Of a stretch of 64,000 bases of DNA, positions 1 to 8,501 are shown one piece after another; the first letter of the stretch is position 1, and every line of letters begins with the position of its first letter. This DNA is from Azospirillum sp. B21 (GTDB taxonomy: Bacteria > Pseudomonadota > Alphaproteobacteria > Azospirillales > Azospirillaceae). The translations under genes and the position numbers were made by a program. The notes beneath the pieces were generated by a model. It saw nothing but the letters and a program-made list of their open reading frames with translations. It had not been told where the DNA came from and made no database searches. The stretch covers positions 434,001 to 498,000 of the forward strand of contig NZ_VTTO01000003.1 in the NCBI RefSeq assembly GCF_008364825.1. Direction: 5' to 3'.

Positions 1-1
1 C

Positions 2-424
2 AAGGTCAACCCGACCCAGTCGGAGGCGATGACCATGGTCTGCGCCCAGGTGATGGGCAACCACACCACGGTCACCGTGGCCGGCGCCACCGGCCATTTC
101 GAACTGAACGTGTTCAAGCCGGTGATCGCCTACAACGTCCTGCAATCGATCCGCCTGCTGACCGACGCGGCGATGAGCTTCACCGACAACTGCGTCGTCG
201 GCATCGAAGCCAACCGCGACCGCATCGCCAAGCTGGTGTCCGAGAGCCTGATGCTGGTCACCGCGCTGAACCCGCACATCGGCTATGACGCCGCGGCCAG
301 GATCGCCAAGAAGGCCCACAAGGAAGGGACAAGCCTAAAGGAGGCCGGGCGGGAACTCGGACTCCTGACGGATGAGCAATTCGATCAATGGGTTCGCCCC
401 GAACGGATGGTTGGTCCCGGCTAA
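2..424 (+). CDS. fumC: Fumarate hydratase class II, C-terminal part (partial)
   Basis: The last 140 codons of a class II fumarase, which interconverts fumarate and L-malate in the TCA cycle in the cytoplasm. The frame is open at the window edge and begins inside [13 protein letters not shown], the second half of the fumarase/aspartase signature (GSSxMPxKxN). The rest is the small C-terminal domain, with the FELNVFKPV segment, the ALNPHIGYD stretch and a usual GTSLKEA tail. Catalytic residues earlier in the chain lie outside the window. Fumarase is preferred over aspartase or argininosuccinate lyase from the tail sequence. The start and promoter cannot be seen. Confidence 0.93.
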   Translation, partial: KVNPTQSEAMTMVCAQVMGNHTTVTVAGATGHFELNVFKPVIAYNVLQSIRLLTDAAMSFTDNCVVGIEANRDRIAKLVSESLMLVTALNPHIGYDAAARIAKKAHKEGTSLKEAGRELGLLTDEQFDQWVRPERMVGPG

Positions 425-505
425 GCTTGGGGTTAGGGTGGGGGTGTCCATCCCGGCCGTTCCGGCCTTCCTCTGACCACCCCCATCCTGCAAACCGATG
501 CGTGC

Positions 506-727
506 GTGACCATGAAGAAGCGTTCGGTACTGATTGCCGGCCATCCCACCAGCGTTTCCCTTGAAGAAGAGTTCTGGGACGCCCTGAAGTCGGTGGCGCA
601 GGCGCGCGGCCTGTCGGTGAATGCCCTGATCGAGGAAATCGACCAGACGCGCACCGGCAACCTGTCCAGCGCCATCCGCGTCCATGTGCTGAAAGCGGTG
701 CAGGGGCGTGGGCCGGGGGAGGGATGA
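506..727 (+). CDS. Ribbon-helix-helix (RHH_4) DNA-binding protein
   Basis: A 73-residue protein that looks like the alphaproteobacterial RHH_4 family (PF13467). The pattern is a short beta strand (RSVLIAGHPTSVSLE), then helices (EFWDALKSVAQARGLSVNALIEEID), then TGNLSSAIRVHVL. Members are thought to be dimeric DNA-binding proteins that pair beta strands; the target here is unknown. Start is GTG 506 or ATG 512 two codons later, and the sequence does not decide between them. It follows fumC on the same strand after 81 bases, so it may share its transcript. The family call is good; the function is inferred from the fold only. Confidence 0.8.
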   Translation: MTMKKRSVLIAGHPTSVSLEEEFWDALKSVAQARGLSVNALIEEIDQTRTGNLSSAIRVHVLKAVQGRGPGEG

Positions 728-825
728 CGCAGGCGCCAAGATGCCCTGCATCCTCCAATGGACACCCGTCCGCGGCGGGCGTACACGGTGCGGGCTTTTC
801 CGCCACCTGACACGATGCAGCCATC

Positions 826-1542
826 ATGCCGCCCGATGCCTCCACGCTCGACATCATCGCCTTCGTCTGGTTCGTCGGCTCCTGGGTCGGATTCACCGTC
901 ATCCAGGATCATCTTCTGTCCGGTCGCAACGTGGTGAACCAGCATCTGAAGATCGTACGCCGTCACTGGATCGAGCGGATGCTGGAACGCGAGAACCGCA
1001 TCATGGATTCGCAGCTGGTCGGCCACACCATGCACAGCTGCACCTTCTTCGCCTCCACCAACATGCTGGTGCTGGCCGGCCTGATCGGGTCCTTCGGTGC
1101 GGCGGAGCGGGCGCAGCAACTGGTGTCGAACCTGTCCTTCACCGTCCAGACCTCGCACCAGCTGTTCGAGATCAAGATGCTGCTGATGGTGGTGATCTTC
1201 ACCTTCGGATTCTTCAAGTTCACCTGGGCGCTGCGCCAGTACAATTACTGCTGCGCCCTGATCGGCTCGGCCCCAATGCCGCCGGTTCGCCCCGAGGACC
1301 GCAAGGCCATTGCCGAGACCATCGGCGAGGCGTTGACCCTGGCCATCACCGCGCTGAACGGCGGCATGCGTGCCTATTACTTCGCGCTGGCGGCGCTCGC
1401 CTGGATCATCGGGCCGATTCCCCTGATAGCGGCCAGCAGCGGCGTCATTCTGGTTCTTACCCGCCGTCAGGCATTTTCCGCCACGGAGAAGGTGATCCGC
1501 ATTCAAACCGACTGGTTGAAGAGAAACGATTCAATCAATTGA
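826..1542 (+). CDS. DUF599 family integral membrane protein
   Basis: A 238-residue membrane protein of the DUF599 family (PF04654). Hydrophobic segments are visible near residues 8-28, 75-95, 112-135 and 180-215, giving about four or five transmembrane helices. The loop after helix 1 carries the charged stretch RRHWIERMLERENRIMDSQ, typical of the family. The function is not established; plant and bacterial members are only known as membrane proteins. It stands alone between the RHH gene and a small hypothetical gene. The tail ends in QTDWLKRNDSIN, just before an AT-rich gap. Confidence 0.82.
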   Translation: MPPDASTLDIIAFVWFVGSWVGFTVIQDHLLSGRNVVNQHLKIVRRHWIERMLERENRIMDSQLVGHTMHSCTFFASTNMLVLAGLIGSFGAAERAQQLVSNLSFTVQTSHQLFEIKMLLMVVIFTFGFFKFTWALRQYNYCCALIGSAPMPPVRPEDRKAIAETIGEALTLAITALNGGMRAYYFALAALAWIIGPIPLIAASSGVILVLTRRQAFSATEKVIRIQTDWLKRNDSIN

Positions 1543-1634
1543 TAATAACAAATAAAAAGCCACCCTGTTTTGGCGGCGTGCGACCAAATATCCTCTACCT
1601 GACGGCGAGTTGCGGTGGTTAGTGTTACCGCCAT

Positions 1635-1910
1635 GTGACGGATCGCGCCGCGAACGCCGGGGCGGTGAAGAGGAAGATGAGGGCGACGATGGACGCCAAT
1701 ACCGCAATGAGCATCATGGAATCGCTGGATCAGGCGGAGGATCTGCTGCGCCGCATGCGGCTGCGCGAGGGCTATTCCGGCAACGATATGCTCGCCCGCA
1801 ATCGGGAACTTCTGGACGCCGCCCGCCGCCGTCTCGAACAGGTTCACAGCATCGCGGGAATGGACGCCTTGGACATCCGGGACAGCTGCCGGGTTCCGCT
1901 GCCGGCCTGA
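1635..1910 (+). CDS. Small hypothetical protein, 91 residues
   Basis: A short charged protein that I do not recognise. From about residue 19 (MDANTAMSIMESLDQAEDLLRRMRLREGY) it is predicted to be largely helical, with a run of acidic and basic residues and no signal peptide or membrane segment. Codon use resembles its neighbours, and the low-GC gap just upstream (1543-1634) could hold its promoter. The start could also be ATG 1689 (MDANTAM), which would give a shorter, all-helical product. Support comes from codon pattern and position only. Confidence 0.5.
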   Translation: MTDRAANAGAVKRKMRATMDANTAMSIMESLDQAEDLLRRMRLREGYSGNDMLARNRELLDAARRRLEQVHSIAGMDALDIRDSCRVPLPA

Positions 1911-1977
1911 GACGCCGCTTGGCCGGCCGGCGCGGCCAGCGGAAGACACCAGCGGTCATCGTCAGCGACTGCTGGCG

Positions 1978-3726
1978 TCACCCTTTCAGCAGGACCTTTC
2001 CGCCGTTGCGCACTTTGGACCAATCCTTGGCGAAATAGGCGAAGTCGCGCGATGGCCGGCTGAACAGAAAACCCTGGGCGAGCGATACGCCGAGGTTGGT
2101 CAGCAGGTCTGCATGCACCAGTTCCTCCACCTGCTCGCCGATCAGTTCCAATCCCAATTGGCGGCAGACGTCCACCATGGAGCGCAGCATCGCCATGTCG
2201 CGCGGGCTGTTGACCGCGCCGCGGACGAACTTGCCGTCGATCTTGGCGTAGTCGGCCTGGATGCCGTAGAGCGATTGGAAGCTGGTCGATCCCGCCCCGA
2301 CATCGTCCAGGCAGATGCGGAACCCAACTTGGCGCAGCTTCTGCAAAACGTCGTTCAGCTTGGCGATATCGGTGACGACCACGGTTTCCGTCACCTCGAT
2401 CAGCAGTTTTGCGGCCAGATCGCCATAAGGGGCGACGACCGACTGGAACTGCTTGAGGAAGATCGGGCTCATCAGCGTCTTGGCCGACAGGTTGATCGCC
2501 ACGTCCGGCAGCTTCGGTTCCTTGCGGAATTCCTTCAGCGTGTCGAGCACCGTCTGGGTCAGCAGCAGGTCAAAATCATAGATCAGCCCGACATCCTCGG
2601 CGAAGGTGATGAAGTCGGCCGGAGAACTCGTTCCCTCCACGCGGGTCAGCGCCTCCAGGTGGTGGACGGCGCCGGTGGCGATATCGACGATGGGCTGATA
2701 GACGACGATGAAATCGCGGTTGTCGATGGTGGCGCGCAGCTGTCCGATCCGTTCCACCGCGCCCGCCATCAGGCGGTTGGCGCCGTCCTCCAGGCTGGAG
2801 ATGGTGAACTCCCCGCCCTGGGCGGAGGCGAAGGCCTGCACGGTATAAACCAAGGCGCGGGCGGCGTCGGCGGGGTCCAGCCGGTCGTCGGTCATGTCCA
2901 GGGTCCAGGACCGGATGCCGCCGGGCAGGGCACCCCCTGCCGCCTCGATGATCCGGGCGATGTGGCCCTGCACCTCGTGCCCGTCGATGTCCGCGGCATG
3001 GACGATGCCATAGCGGTCGCCACCCAACTGGCCTGCGCTGTCCCCATCGGCGGAGATGCCGCGCAGATAGGCGTCGATTCCGTCGCGCACCTCGGCCGCC
3101 GCCCCCTCCGGCATGGCGTCGACCATCGCCTGCAGCCCTTCGACCAGCAGCAGCGTCAGTCCCTGGTCCATCCCCTTCTCGCGGGCTGCGAGGAGCCGCT
3201 CCTCAAGGATGCCGGCGAAGCCGGACTGGTCGAGCAGTTCACCCTGCACCGCAGGTCCGGCGGAGCCGGTTCGCGGCGGCACGGTCAGCAGTATGGTCAG
3301 GAACAGCGACCCCGGACAGGAATCGAGCCGGCAGCCGCCCAGGAGGGCCGGGAACTGATGCCCGTCGAAGGCCTGGAACAGAACGCGCGACGGCTTGATC
3401 CGCGCCTTCTCCCGGATGCGCTCGAACAGGACATGGACATATTTGCGGTCGCCGGAGGCCACGACCTCCATCAGGTTGGTGCCCACCAGCCCACCAACCT
3501 CGCCCTTGGTCAGGCGGCAGCGGGCGCCGGCGGAAAACAGGATGTTGCCTTGCGCATCCGTCTCGATCAGCAGATCGGCGGCGGCGAAGGCAAAGCCGAC
3601 GAAACGGTCCCGGTCGCGGCCGGACTGAGGCCGACGCGGTCCAAGCGGACCGGCCACCGGGGTCACGACCGGGCCGATCACCGAGGTGGAGCGTCCTGCA
3701 TTGTCCTGCGCCAGGGGCATCGTCAT
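1978..3726 (-). CDS. PAS / degenerate GGDEF / EAL cyclic-di-GMP phosphodiesterase
   Basis: A 582-residue soluble signalling protein. Residues about 35-150 look like a PAS sensor domain and about 165-320 like a degenerate GGDEF domain (GGDRYGIV in place of GGDEF). From about residue 337 there is an EAL domain. The EAL motif LEALTRVEG, INLSAKTL, LLIEVTE, ICLDDVGAG, YAKIDGKF, IGEQVEE and AQGFLFSRP are all present. These cover the metal ligands, the catalytic base region and the loop 6 area, so hydrolysis of cyclic-di-GMP to pGpG is plausible. The loop 6 DDFGTG is DDVGAG here, a mild change. The start is taken at the MTMPLAQ methionine pair; an in-frame ATG at 3777 would add 17 residues. The gene is monocistronic. 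Confidence 0.88.
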   Translation of the reverse strand: MTMPLAQDNAGRSTSVIGPVVTPVAGPLGPRRPQSGRDRDRFVGFAFAAADLLIETDAQGNILFSAGARCRLTKGEVGGLVGTNLMEVVASGDRKYVHVLFERIREKARIKPSRVLFQAFDGHQFPALLGGCRLDSCPGSLFLTILLTVPPRTGSAGPAVQGELLDQSGFAGILEERLLAAREKGMDQGLTLLLVEGLQAMVDAMPEGAAAEVRDGIDAYLRGISADGDSAGQLGGDRYGIVHAADIDGHEVQGHIARIIEAAGGALPGGIRSWTLDMTDDRLDPADAARALVYTVQAFASAQGGEFTISSLEDGANRLMAGAVERIGQLRATIDNRDFIVVYQPIVDIATGAVHHLEALTRVEGTSSPADFITFAEDVGLIYDFDLLLTQTVLDTLKEFRKEPKLPDVAINLSAKTLMSPIFLKQFQSVVAPYGDLAAKLLIEVTETVVVTDIAKLNDVLQKLRQVGFRICLDDVGAGSTSFQSLYGIQADYAKIDGKFVRGAVNSPRDMAMLRSMVDVCRQLGLELIGEQVEELVHADLLTNLGVSLAQGFLFSRPSRDFAYFAKDWSKVRNGGKVLLKG

Positions 3727-4001
3727 GCGGCTACAAATTGCATCAAAGTTTAGAGAGTTTCGACTGGAATGTGACATAGAGTAACCAATGTCGACATAGG
3801 TTAAAAGCCTCTCGGTGGCGGATGACCTTCGGCACATGGATACGCGACAATTTGTGACAGCCGTGCCGTAAATACCAACCGACCGGTGCGGCCATTTCCC
3901 TTCCCTTCGACATGAGAGTTATTTCCTGTTCAGACACCCGCCGATCATTTCGGACGCGCAATGAATGAACGCCGTCGATAAGGGGCGGCGGACAAGCAAA
4001 C
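3727..4001. other. Gene-free spacer upstream of the EAL gene
   Basis: Together with the adjoining purK terminator this makes about 335 bases without a supported gene, between the start of the EAL gene and the end of purK. Both genes are on the minus strand. It is less GC-rich than its surroundings, especially 3760-3860, and must hold the EAL gene promoter. A minus-strand reading frame crosses it, but its composition is not coding-like. No clear operator or RNA structure was found. Confidence 0.5.
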
Positions 4002-4037
4002 AAAAAGGCCCCGTCGACCGTGGGGTCGCGGGGCCTT
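4002..4037 (-). terminator. Rho-independent terminator after purK
   Basis: A GC-rich hairpin with 9-base arms (AAGGCCCCG at 4005-4013 and CGGGGCCTT at 4029-4037). Read on the minus strand it is followed by a run of five T. It lies 26 bases past the purK stop codon, as expected for the end of the purEK transcript. Confidence 0.85.
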
Positions 4038-4062
4038 GAGCTTGATGCGGTGGAGGTGGGAC

Positions 4063-5187
4063 TCAGCGGCGCGGGAACAGCCGGTTGACATGGCCCATCT
4101 TGCGGCCGGGTCGGGCTTCCGCCTTGCCGTACAGGTGCAGGCGGGCACCGGGTTCAGCCAGCAGCTCCGGCCAGCGCAGCACGTCGTCGCCGATCAGGTT
4201 GGTCATCTCGGCATCGGCGACGCGCTCCACCGACCCCAGCGGCAGACCACAGACTGCGCGCACCAGCTGTTCGAACTGGCAGGTGGCGCAGGCGTCCATG
4301 GTCCAGTGACCGGAATTGTGCGGGCGCGGCGCGATCTCGTTGACCAGGACGCCGCCGTCCGCGGTGACGAACATCTCCACCGCCAGGACGCCGACGAGGT
4401 CCAGCGCTTCGGCGATGCGCCGGGCGATGCGGTCGGCTTCCGCCGCCGTCGCCGCCGAAACCTTGTCCGGAGTGGCGGGGGCGATGGTGACGTCGAGAAT
4501 GCCGTCCTTGTGGCGGTTCTCCACCGCCGGATAGGCGACCATAGCGCCATCGGCACCGCGGGCGACGATCACCGACACCTCGCAGGCGAAGGTGACGAAG
4601 CCCTCGACGATGCCCTCGACGCCGGGCTTTCCGCCGCCGATGGCGCTCCACGCCGCCGCCGGGTCGCTGCCAGCCTCCAGCCGCGCCTGTCCCTTGCCGT
4701 CATAGCCGAGGCGGGTGGATTTCAGGACGCAGCGCGGTCCGATCTCCGTCACCGCGTGGGCGACCCCGTCGGCGCCGTTCGCGGCGCGCCAGGGCGCCGT
4801 CGCGATGCCCAGCCGGTTGACGAAGCTCTTTTCCGCGATGCGGTCCTGTGCAACCGACAGCACGTTGGGGCCGGGATGCAGGTTGGTGAAGCGGCGCAGA
4901 TGCTCCGCCGTCGCCACGGGGACATTTTCCCACTCCAGAGTCACCACGTCGACGGAGCGGGCGAAGCGTTCCAGCGCGTCCAGGTCGTCCCAACCGGCGA
5001 CGGTCGCCGCGGCGCTGACCTGCGCCGCAGGGCTGTCCGCCGCATCGGGGGCATAGACATGGGTCTTGTAGCCCAGCCGGGCTGCAGCCAGCGCCGTCAT
5101 CCGGCCGAGTTGCCCGGCACCCAGCATGCCGATGGTGGAACCGGGGGCGAGACGGGGCAGGGCGGCGCCCCTTTGATTGCCGGTCAT
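4063..5187 (-). CDS. purK: N5-carboxyaminoimidazole ribonucleotide synthase
   Basis: PurK, 374 residues, an ATP-grasp enzyme. It uses ATP and bicarbonate to carboxylate aminoimidazole ribonucleotide to N5-CAIR in de novo purine synthesis. The N-terminal preATP-grasp motif GMLGAGQLGRM is present, then KSTRLGYDGKGQ (ATP-grasp lysine and glycine loop), then FVTADGGVLVNEIAPRPHNSGHWT, the family signature with metal and substrate ligands. Its length is normal (355-380). It lies 21 bases downstream of purE, so the two form a purEK operon whose products act in sequence. The transcript ends at the hairpin at 4002-4037. Confidence 0.97.
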   Translation of the reverse strand: MTGNQRGAALPRLAPGSTIGMLGAGQLGRMTALAAARLGYKTHVYAPDAADSPAAQVSAAATVAGWDDLDALERFARSVDVVTLEWENVPVATAEHLRRFTNLHPGPNVLSVAQDRIAEKSFVNRLGIATAPWRAANGADGVAHAVTEIGPRCVLKSTRLGYDGKGQARLEAGSDPAAAWSAIGGGKPGVEGIVEGFVTFACEVSVIVARGADGAMVAYPAVENRHKDGILDVTIAPATPDKVSAATAAEADRIARRIAEALDLVGVLAVEMFVTADGGVLVNEIAPRPHNSGHWTMDACATCQFEQLVRAVCGLPLGSVERVADAEMTNLIGDDVLRWPELLAEPGARLHLYGKAEARPGRKMGHVNRLFPRR

Positions 5188-5208
5188 GGCGGTAGGGCCT
5201 TCTCGCAG

Positions 5209-5760
5209 TCAGGTCGGGTCGTCGACGGGCGCCTCGGCCACCGCCGCGGTCTGGCGCGCGCGCCAGCCATCCAGCGCCTCGGCCACCGCCGGATCCATCA
5301 GCGCGATGACCGAGCCGGCGAGCAGCGCGGCATTGATGGCGCCGGCCTTGCCGATGGCCAGCGTGCCGACCGGGACGCCGCCCGGCATCTGGACGATCGA
5401 GAGGAGGCTGTCCATGCCCTTCAGCGCGTGGCTTTCCACGGGAACGCCGAAGACAGGCAGCGGCGTCATGGACGCGGCCATGCCCGGCAGGTGGGCGGCG
5501 CCGCCGGCCCCGGCGATCACCACCTTCAACCCGCGCGCCTTGGCGGTGGTGGCGTACTCCACCAGCCGATGAGGCGTGCGATGGGCGGAAACGATGCGGA
5601 CCTCGTGCGGGATGCCCAGCGCGGCGAGGGTATCGGCGGCGTGCTTCATGGTGGTCCAGTCCGACTGGCTGCCCATGATGATGCCGACCAGCGGCTGAAC
5701 GCCTTCGGCCGCGATGTCGTTGGCCGGAACGGCGCTGTTCGGGGAGTGTTCGGCGGACAC
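5209..5760 (-). CDS. purE: N5-carboxyaminoimidazole ribonucleotide mutase
   Basis: Class I PurE, 183 residues, which converts N5-CAIR from PurK into CAIR. The motifs are [10 protein letters not shown] (phosphate loop), [10 protein letters not shown] (catalytic His in SAHR), [11 protein letters not shown] and PVFGVPVES, then [17 protein letters not shown], all typical of the octameric bacterial enzyme. About 18 extra residues precede the conserved core, so an internal start is possible, but no nearer methionine precedes the core strand. It is the first gene of the purEK operon. A short palindrome at 5897-5911 sits in the divergent spacer upstream. Confidence 0.96.
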   Translation of the reverse strand: MSAEHSPNSAVPANDIAAEGVQPLVGIIMGSQSDWTTMKHAADTLAALGIPHEVRIVSAHRTPHRLVEYATTAKARGLKVVIAGAGGAAHLPGMAASMTPLPVFGVPVESHALKGMDSLLSIVQMPGGVPVGTLAIGKAGAINAALLAGSVIALMDPAVAEALDGWRARQTAAVAEAPVDDPT

Positions 5761-5896
5761 GGCTTGGCGCTTTCCTCAAGGTCCGGAAAGCGGCGCATTA
5801 TAGGTGGAGTCGGGCCGCTGTCCAGAGCCGGCGCCGGCCTGCGGGCCGCCGCCGGGCGAATCCGTCCCCTCCACTGCGACATCCCGGCCCTTCCGG

Positions 5897-5911
5897 TGGA
5901 ACATGGTTCCA
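5897..5911. promoter_or_regulatory. Palindrome in the purE / hemoglobin divergent spacer
   Basis: A perfect inverted repeat, TGGAAC-ATG-GTTCCA, in the 213-base spacer between the divergent starts of purE and the truncated hemoglobin gene. Its size fits a dimeric repressor site. The factor is unknown and it could serve either gene; a chance palindrome is possible. Confidence 0.35.
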
Positions 5912-5973
5912 CTTATGGTGCCGTCCTATATGAACAGGATAGACCCTAGGCAATTCCGGACCGGACCCATCGC

Positions 5974-6426
5974 ATGACCGACACCGTTCCCAGCGACGAC
6001 CAGCGCAACGAGCGCCGCGACATCCGCACCGCCATGGCGGAAGAACGGATGGCCACCGTCGGCATCGACGAGTCGTCGATCGAAAGGCTCGTCCGCACCT
6101 TCTACGGCAAGATCATGGAGGATGACGTGCTTGGCCCCATCTTCGGCCGGGCCATCACCGATTGGGAGCCGCATCTGCGCAAGATGATGGATTTCTGGTC
6201 GTCCATCGCCCTGCTGACCCAGCGCTATGACGGGCGCCCGATGCCGGTCCACATCTCGCTGGGGCTGGAGCCGCAGCATTTCGAGCGCTGGCTGGGCTTG
6301 TTCCGCGAGACCGCCCACGAACTCTTCCCACCCGACGGCGCCGCCTTCCTGATCGGCAAGGCGGAAAACATCGCCCGCAGCTTCCAGATGGGCATCCAGT
6401 TCTTCACGGTGCCGAAGAAGGGCTGA
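5974..6426 (+). CDS. Group III truncated hemoglobin
   Basis: A 150-residue single-domain globin of group III (trHbP). Residues about 30-145 carry the 2-on-2 fold. The IERLVRTFYGKIMEDDVLGPIF start is typical, the proximal His is likely in MPVHISLGL, and the end runs into NIARSFQMG. Group III members bind oxygen or nitric oxide with heme; roles in NO handling or microaerobic life are proposed, but none is proven for this gene. The first 25 residues are a charged extension. It is transcribed divergently from purE and converges on the DUF465 gene, with a hairpin at 6438-6466 between the stop codons. Confidence 0.9.
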   Translation: MTDTVPSDDQRNERRDIRTAMAEERMATVGIDESSIERLVRTFYGKIMEDDVLGPIFGRAITDWEPHLRKMMDFWSSIALLTQRYDGRPMPVHISLGLEPQHFERWLGLFRETAHELFPPDGAAFLIGKAENIARSFQMGIQFFTVPKKG

Positions 6427-6437
6427 CCACGGCGTCG

Positions 6438-6466
6438 ATGCCCTCTTCCGCGGTTGGAGAGGGCAT
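6438..6466. terminator. Hairpin between convergent genes
   Basis: A 9-base perfect stem (ATGCCCTCT at 6438-6446 and AGAGGGCAT at 6458-6466) with an 11-base loop between the stops of the hemoglobin and DUF465 genes. There is no T run on either side, so it may work only as a weak or Rho-assisted terminator or protect mRNA 3' ends. Confidence 0.45.
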
Positions 6467-6468
6467 GC

Positions 6469-6669
6469 CTATGCAATGATATCCGGCAGGAGCCGGCTTT
6501 CCAGGACCATGATCTGGTCCTTCAGCATCAGCTTGCGCTTTTTCAATCGCTGCATCTGCAACTGATCATAGGGCGCGCGTTCGGCGAGCCGGGCGATGAC
6601 GTCGTCCAGGTCGCGGTGCTCGCTGCGCAAGCTCGCCAGCTTTTCCTTCAAAATCTCTTGCTCGTTCAT
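6469..6669 (-). CDS. DUF465 (YdcH-like) small coiled-coil protein
   Basis: A 66-residue protein of the DUF465/YdcH family (PF04325). It is almost wholly helical: EILKEKLASLRSEHRDLDDVIARL, then QLQMQRLKKRKLMLKDQI, a hairpin of two amphipathic helices with the family's KxRKLxLKDQI core. The start is the MNEQEIL methionine; the open frame runs on upstream, but that part is Arg/Pro-rich and not family-like. The cellular role is unknown. It diverges from the phosphofructokinase gene across a 268-base spacer. Confidence 0.88.
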   Translation of the reverse strand: MNEQEILKEKLASLRSEHRDLDDVIARLAERAPYDQLQMQRLKKRKLMLKDQIMVLESRLLPDIIA

Positions 6670-6937
6670 CGCGCCCGTAGGAAGTGGCCGTTGCCCCGGA
6701 TGGTTCGGGGGTGCTCTTGCGGGTGGCCCTTTGGCTGGGCGGGCCGCACTATACCAGATATCCGGCGGGACGGCACCGTCAAACCACCGGTTTCGTCCTC
6801 TGGCCATGAGGAGCGCGGCGATCCTCCGGCGTCGGCATTCCACCTTTGCGGATGCGGGCAACGATTGCGGGAAATGCCTGTTCCGGTAACATGGTGGTTC
6901 ATTTCAACAAACAGGCGAACGGGACGGGAACCCCTCA

Positions 6938-8032
6938 ATGACTGCCCCAAAGAAAGCCGGCAAGCGCATCGGCATCCTGACCAGCGGCGGCGACTGCGCC
7001 GGGCTGAACGCCGTCATCCGTGCGGTGGTCCACCGCGCCACCGGCTATGGCTGGCAGGTGCTGGGCATCAAGGAAGGCACCCAGGGCCTGCTGCAGCGGC
7101 CGGTGCAGTACCAGACGCTCGACCTCGGCTCCGTCGACGGGCACATGATGCGTCAGGGCGGCACCATCCTGGGCACGACCAACCGCGGCGACCCCTTCGC
7201 CTATCCGATGCCCGACGGCACGCTGAAGGACCGGTCGGACGAGATCATCGGCGGCTACCGCGAACTCGGCCTGGATGCCCTGATCGGCATCGGCGGCGAC
7301 GGCAGCTTCGCCATCCTGCACAAGCTGGCGCAGAAGGGCGGCTTCCCGATGGTGGGCGTGCCCAAGACCATCGACAACGACCTGGGCAAGACCGAGGTGT
7401 CGGTCGGCTACGACACCGCCGTCGCCGTGGCGGTGGAGGCGCTCGACCGCCTGCAGCCCACGGCGGCCAGCCACCACCGCGTCATGGTGCTGGAGGTGAT
7501 GGGCCGCGACGCCGGCCATATCGCGCTGGCGGCCGGCATCGCCGGCGGGGCCGACGTGATCCTGATCCCGGAAATCGCCTATTCCATCGAGAGCATCGCG
7601 GCCAAGATCCAGGATGTCCGCAATACCGGCCGGAACTTCGCCCTGGTCGTGGTGTCGGAGGCGGTGAAGACGCTGGAGGGCACCGGCGTCAAAAAGGTGC
7701 TGCAGGGCGGCGAGAAGCGCTATGGCGGCATCGGCGACTATATCGGCGAGAAGATCGCCGACGCCACCGGGGCCGAGACCCGCGTTACCGTTCTGGGCCA
7801 TGTCCAGCGAGGCAGCATGCCGAGTCCGCGCGACCGGCTGATCGCGTCCGCCTTCGGCGTCCACGCCGTCGACCTGATCGCGGAGGGCAAGTTTAACCGC
7901 ATGGTCGCCTGGTCGAACCGCAGCGTCATCGACGTGCCGATCACCGAGGCGATCGAGCATTACTCCTGCGTCGAATTGGACGGGGCGTTGGTCAAGACCG
8001 CCCGCGGCCTGAACATCAGCTTCGGCGATTGA
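6938..8032 (+). CDS. 6-phosphofructokinase (PfkA family, Gly/Lys type)
   Basis: A 364-residue PfkA-fold enzyme that phosphorylates fructose 6-phosphate. It has GILTSGGDCAGLNAVIR (phosphoryl donor loop), GIGGDGSF, VPKTIDNDL with the catalytic Asp pair, MGRDAGHIAL and GHVQRGSMPSPRDR. Two positions sort donors in this family. GGDG has Gly, as in ATP enzymes, while PKTIDND has Lys, where E. coli PfkA has Gly and PPi enzymes have Lys. The mixed Gly/Lys state leaves the donor open between ATP and PPi. Start ATG 6938. The stop overlaps the next gene's TTG start. Confidence 0.93.
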   Translation: MTAPKKAGKRIGILTSGGDCAGLNAVIRAVVHRATGYGWQVLGIKEGTQGLLQRPVQYQTLDLGSVDGHMMRQGGTILGTTNRGDPFAYPMPDGTLKDRSDEIIGGYRELGLDALIGIGGDGSFAILHKLAQKGGFPMVGVPKTIDNDLGKTEVSVGYDTAVAVAVEALDRLQPTAASHHRVMVLEVMGRDAGHIALAAGIAGGADVILIPEIAYSIESIAAKIQDVRNTGRNFALVVVSEAVKTLEGTGVKKVLQGGEKRYGGIGDYIGEKIADATGAETRVTVLGHVQRGSMPSPRDRLIASAFGVHAVDLIAEGKFNRMVAWSNRSVIDVPITEAIEHYSCVELDGALVKTARGLNISFGD

Positions 8033-8484
8033 GTGGGACGGTGAACCCGTTCTGGGACTTCTCCCTGGCCGTCTACGGGCGGCCGGGGGTTCCGGCCCTT
8101 TGCCTGTCGTTGCAGGACCGGCGTGGGGTGGACGTCAATGTGCTGCTGTTCGCCGCCTGGGCGGGGCTGGAGTGCGGCGTCCGGCTGTCCGAGGCCGAGC
8201 TTGCCCGCGTCGATTCGGCAGTTTCCGGCTGGCGGGAGGAGGTCGTTCGCCCCTTGCGCGCCTTGCGGCGCCGCGCCAAGGATGAGGACGACGCATTCTA
8301 CCGCCGCATGAAGGCCGCGGAACTGGAAGCCGAGCGTGTCCAGCAGGACCGGCTGTTCGCCGCCGCCGGGTTCATGACGAGGCCGGGTGGCAGTGCGGAG
8401 CTGGCCGCCCGGAACATGGCGCTGCTGGTGCCGGGCGGCGATCCGGCACTGGACGAGCTGGCGGGGGTGCTGGCCGGCCGCTGA
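8029..8484 (+). CDS. TIGR02444 family protein
   Basis: A 151-residue protein matching the TIGR02444 family, with the N-terminal NPFWDFSLAVYGRPGV and LLFAAWAGLECG segments that define it, then a charged helical region (VRPLRALRRRAKD). The function is unknown. The start is uncertain. TTG 8029 overlaps the phosphofructokinase stop in a TTGA arrangement that suggests translational coupling; GTG 8041 would place NPFW right after the start, as in most relatives. The pair is probably co-transcribed. Confidence 0.78.
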   Translation: MSGTVNPFWDFSLAVYGRPGVPALCLSLQDRRGVDVNVLLFAAWAGLECGVRLSEAELARVDSAVSGWREEVVRPLRALRRRAKDEDDAFYRRMKAAELEAERVQQDRLFAAAGFMTRPGGSAELAARNMALLVPGGDPALDELAGVLAGR

Positions 8485-8501
8485 GCGGCTGCCCCGGCGT
8501 C

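Noticed and set aside
3743..4003. A minus-strand frame of 86 codons upstream of the EAL gene
   Set aside because: Overlaps the purK terminator and the EAL gene start region, with no ribosome site or homology.
2113..5949. Long plus-strand frames opposite the EAL gene and purEK
   Set aside because: They lie antisense to strongly recognised genes and show only composition-driven sequence without motifs.
5761..5973. A purine riboswitch upstream of purE
   Set aside because: No paired three-stem purine aptamer pattern was seen. The same is true upstream of purM and purF.
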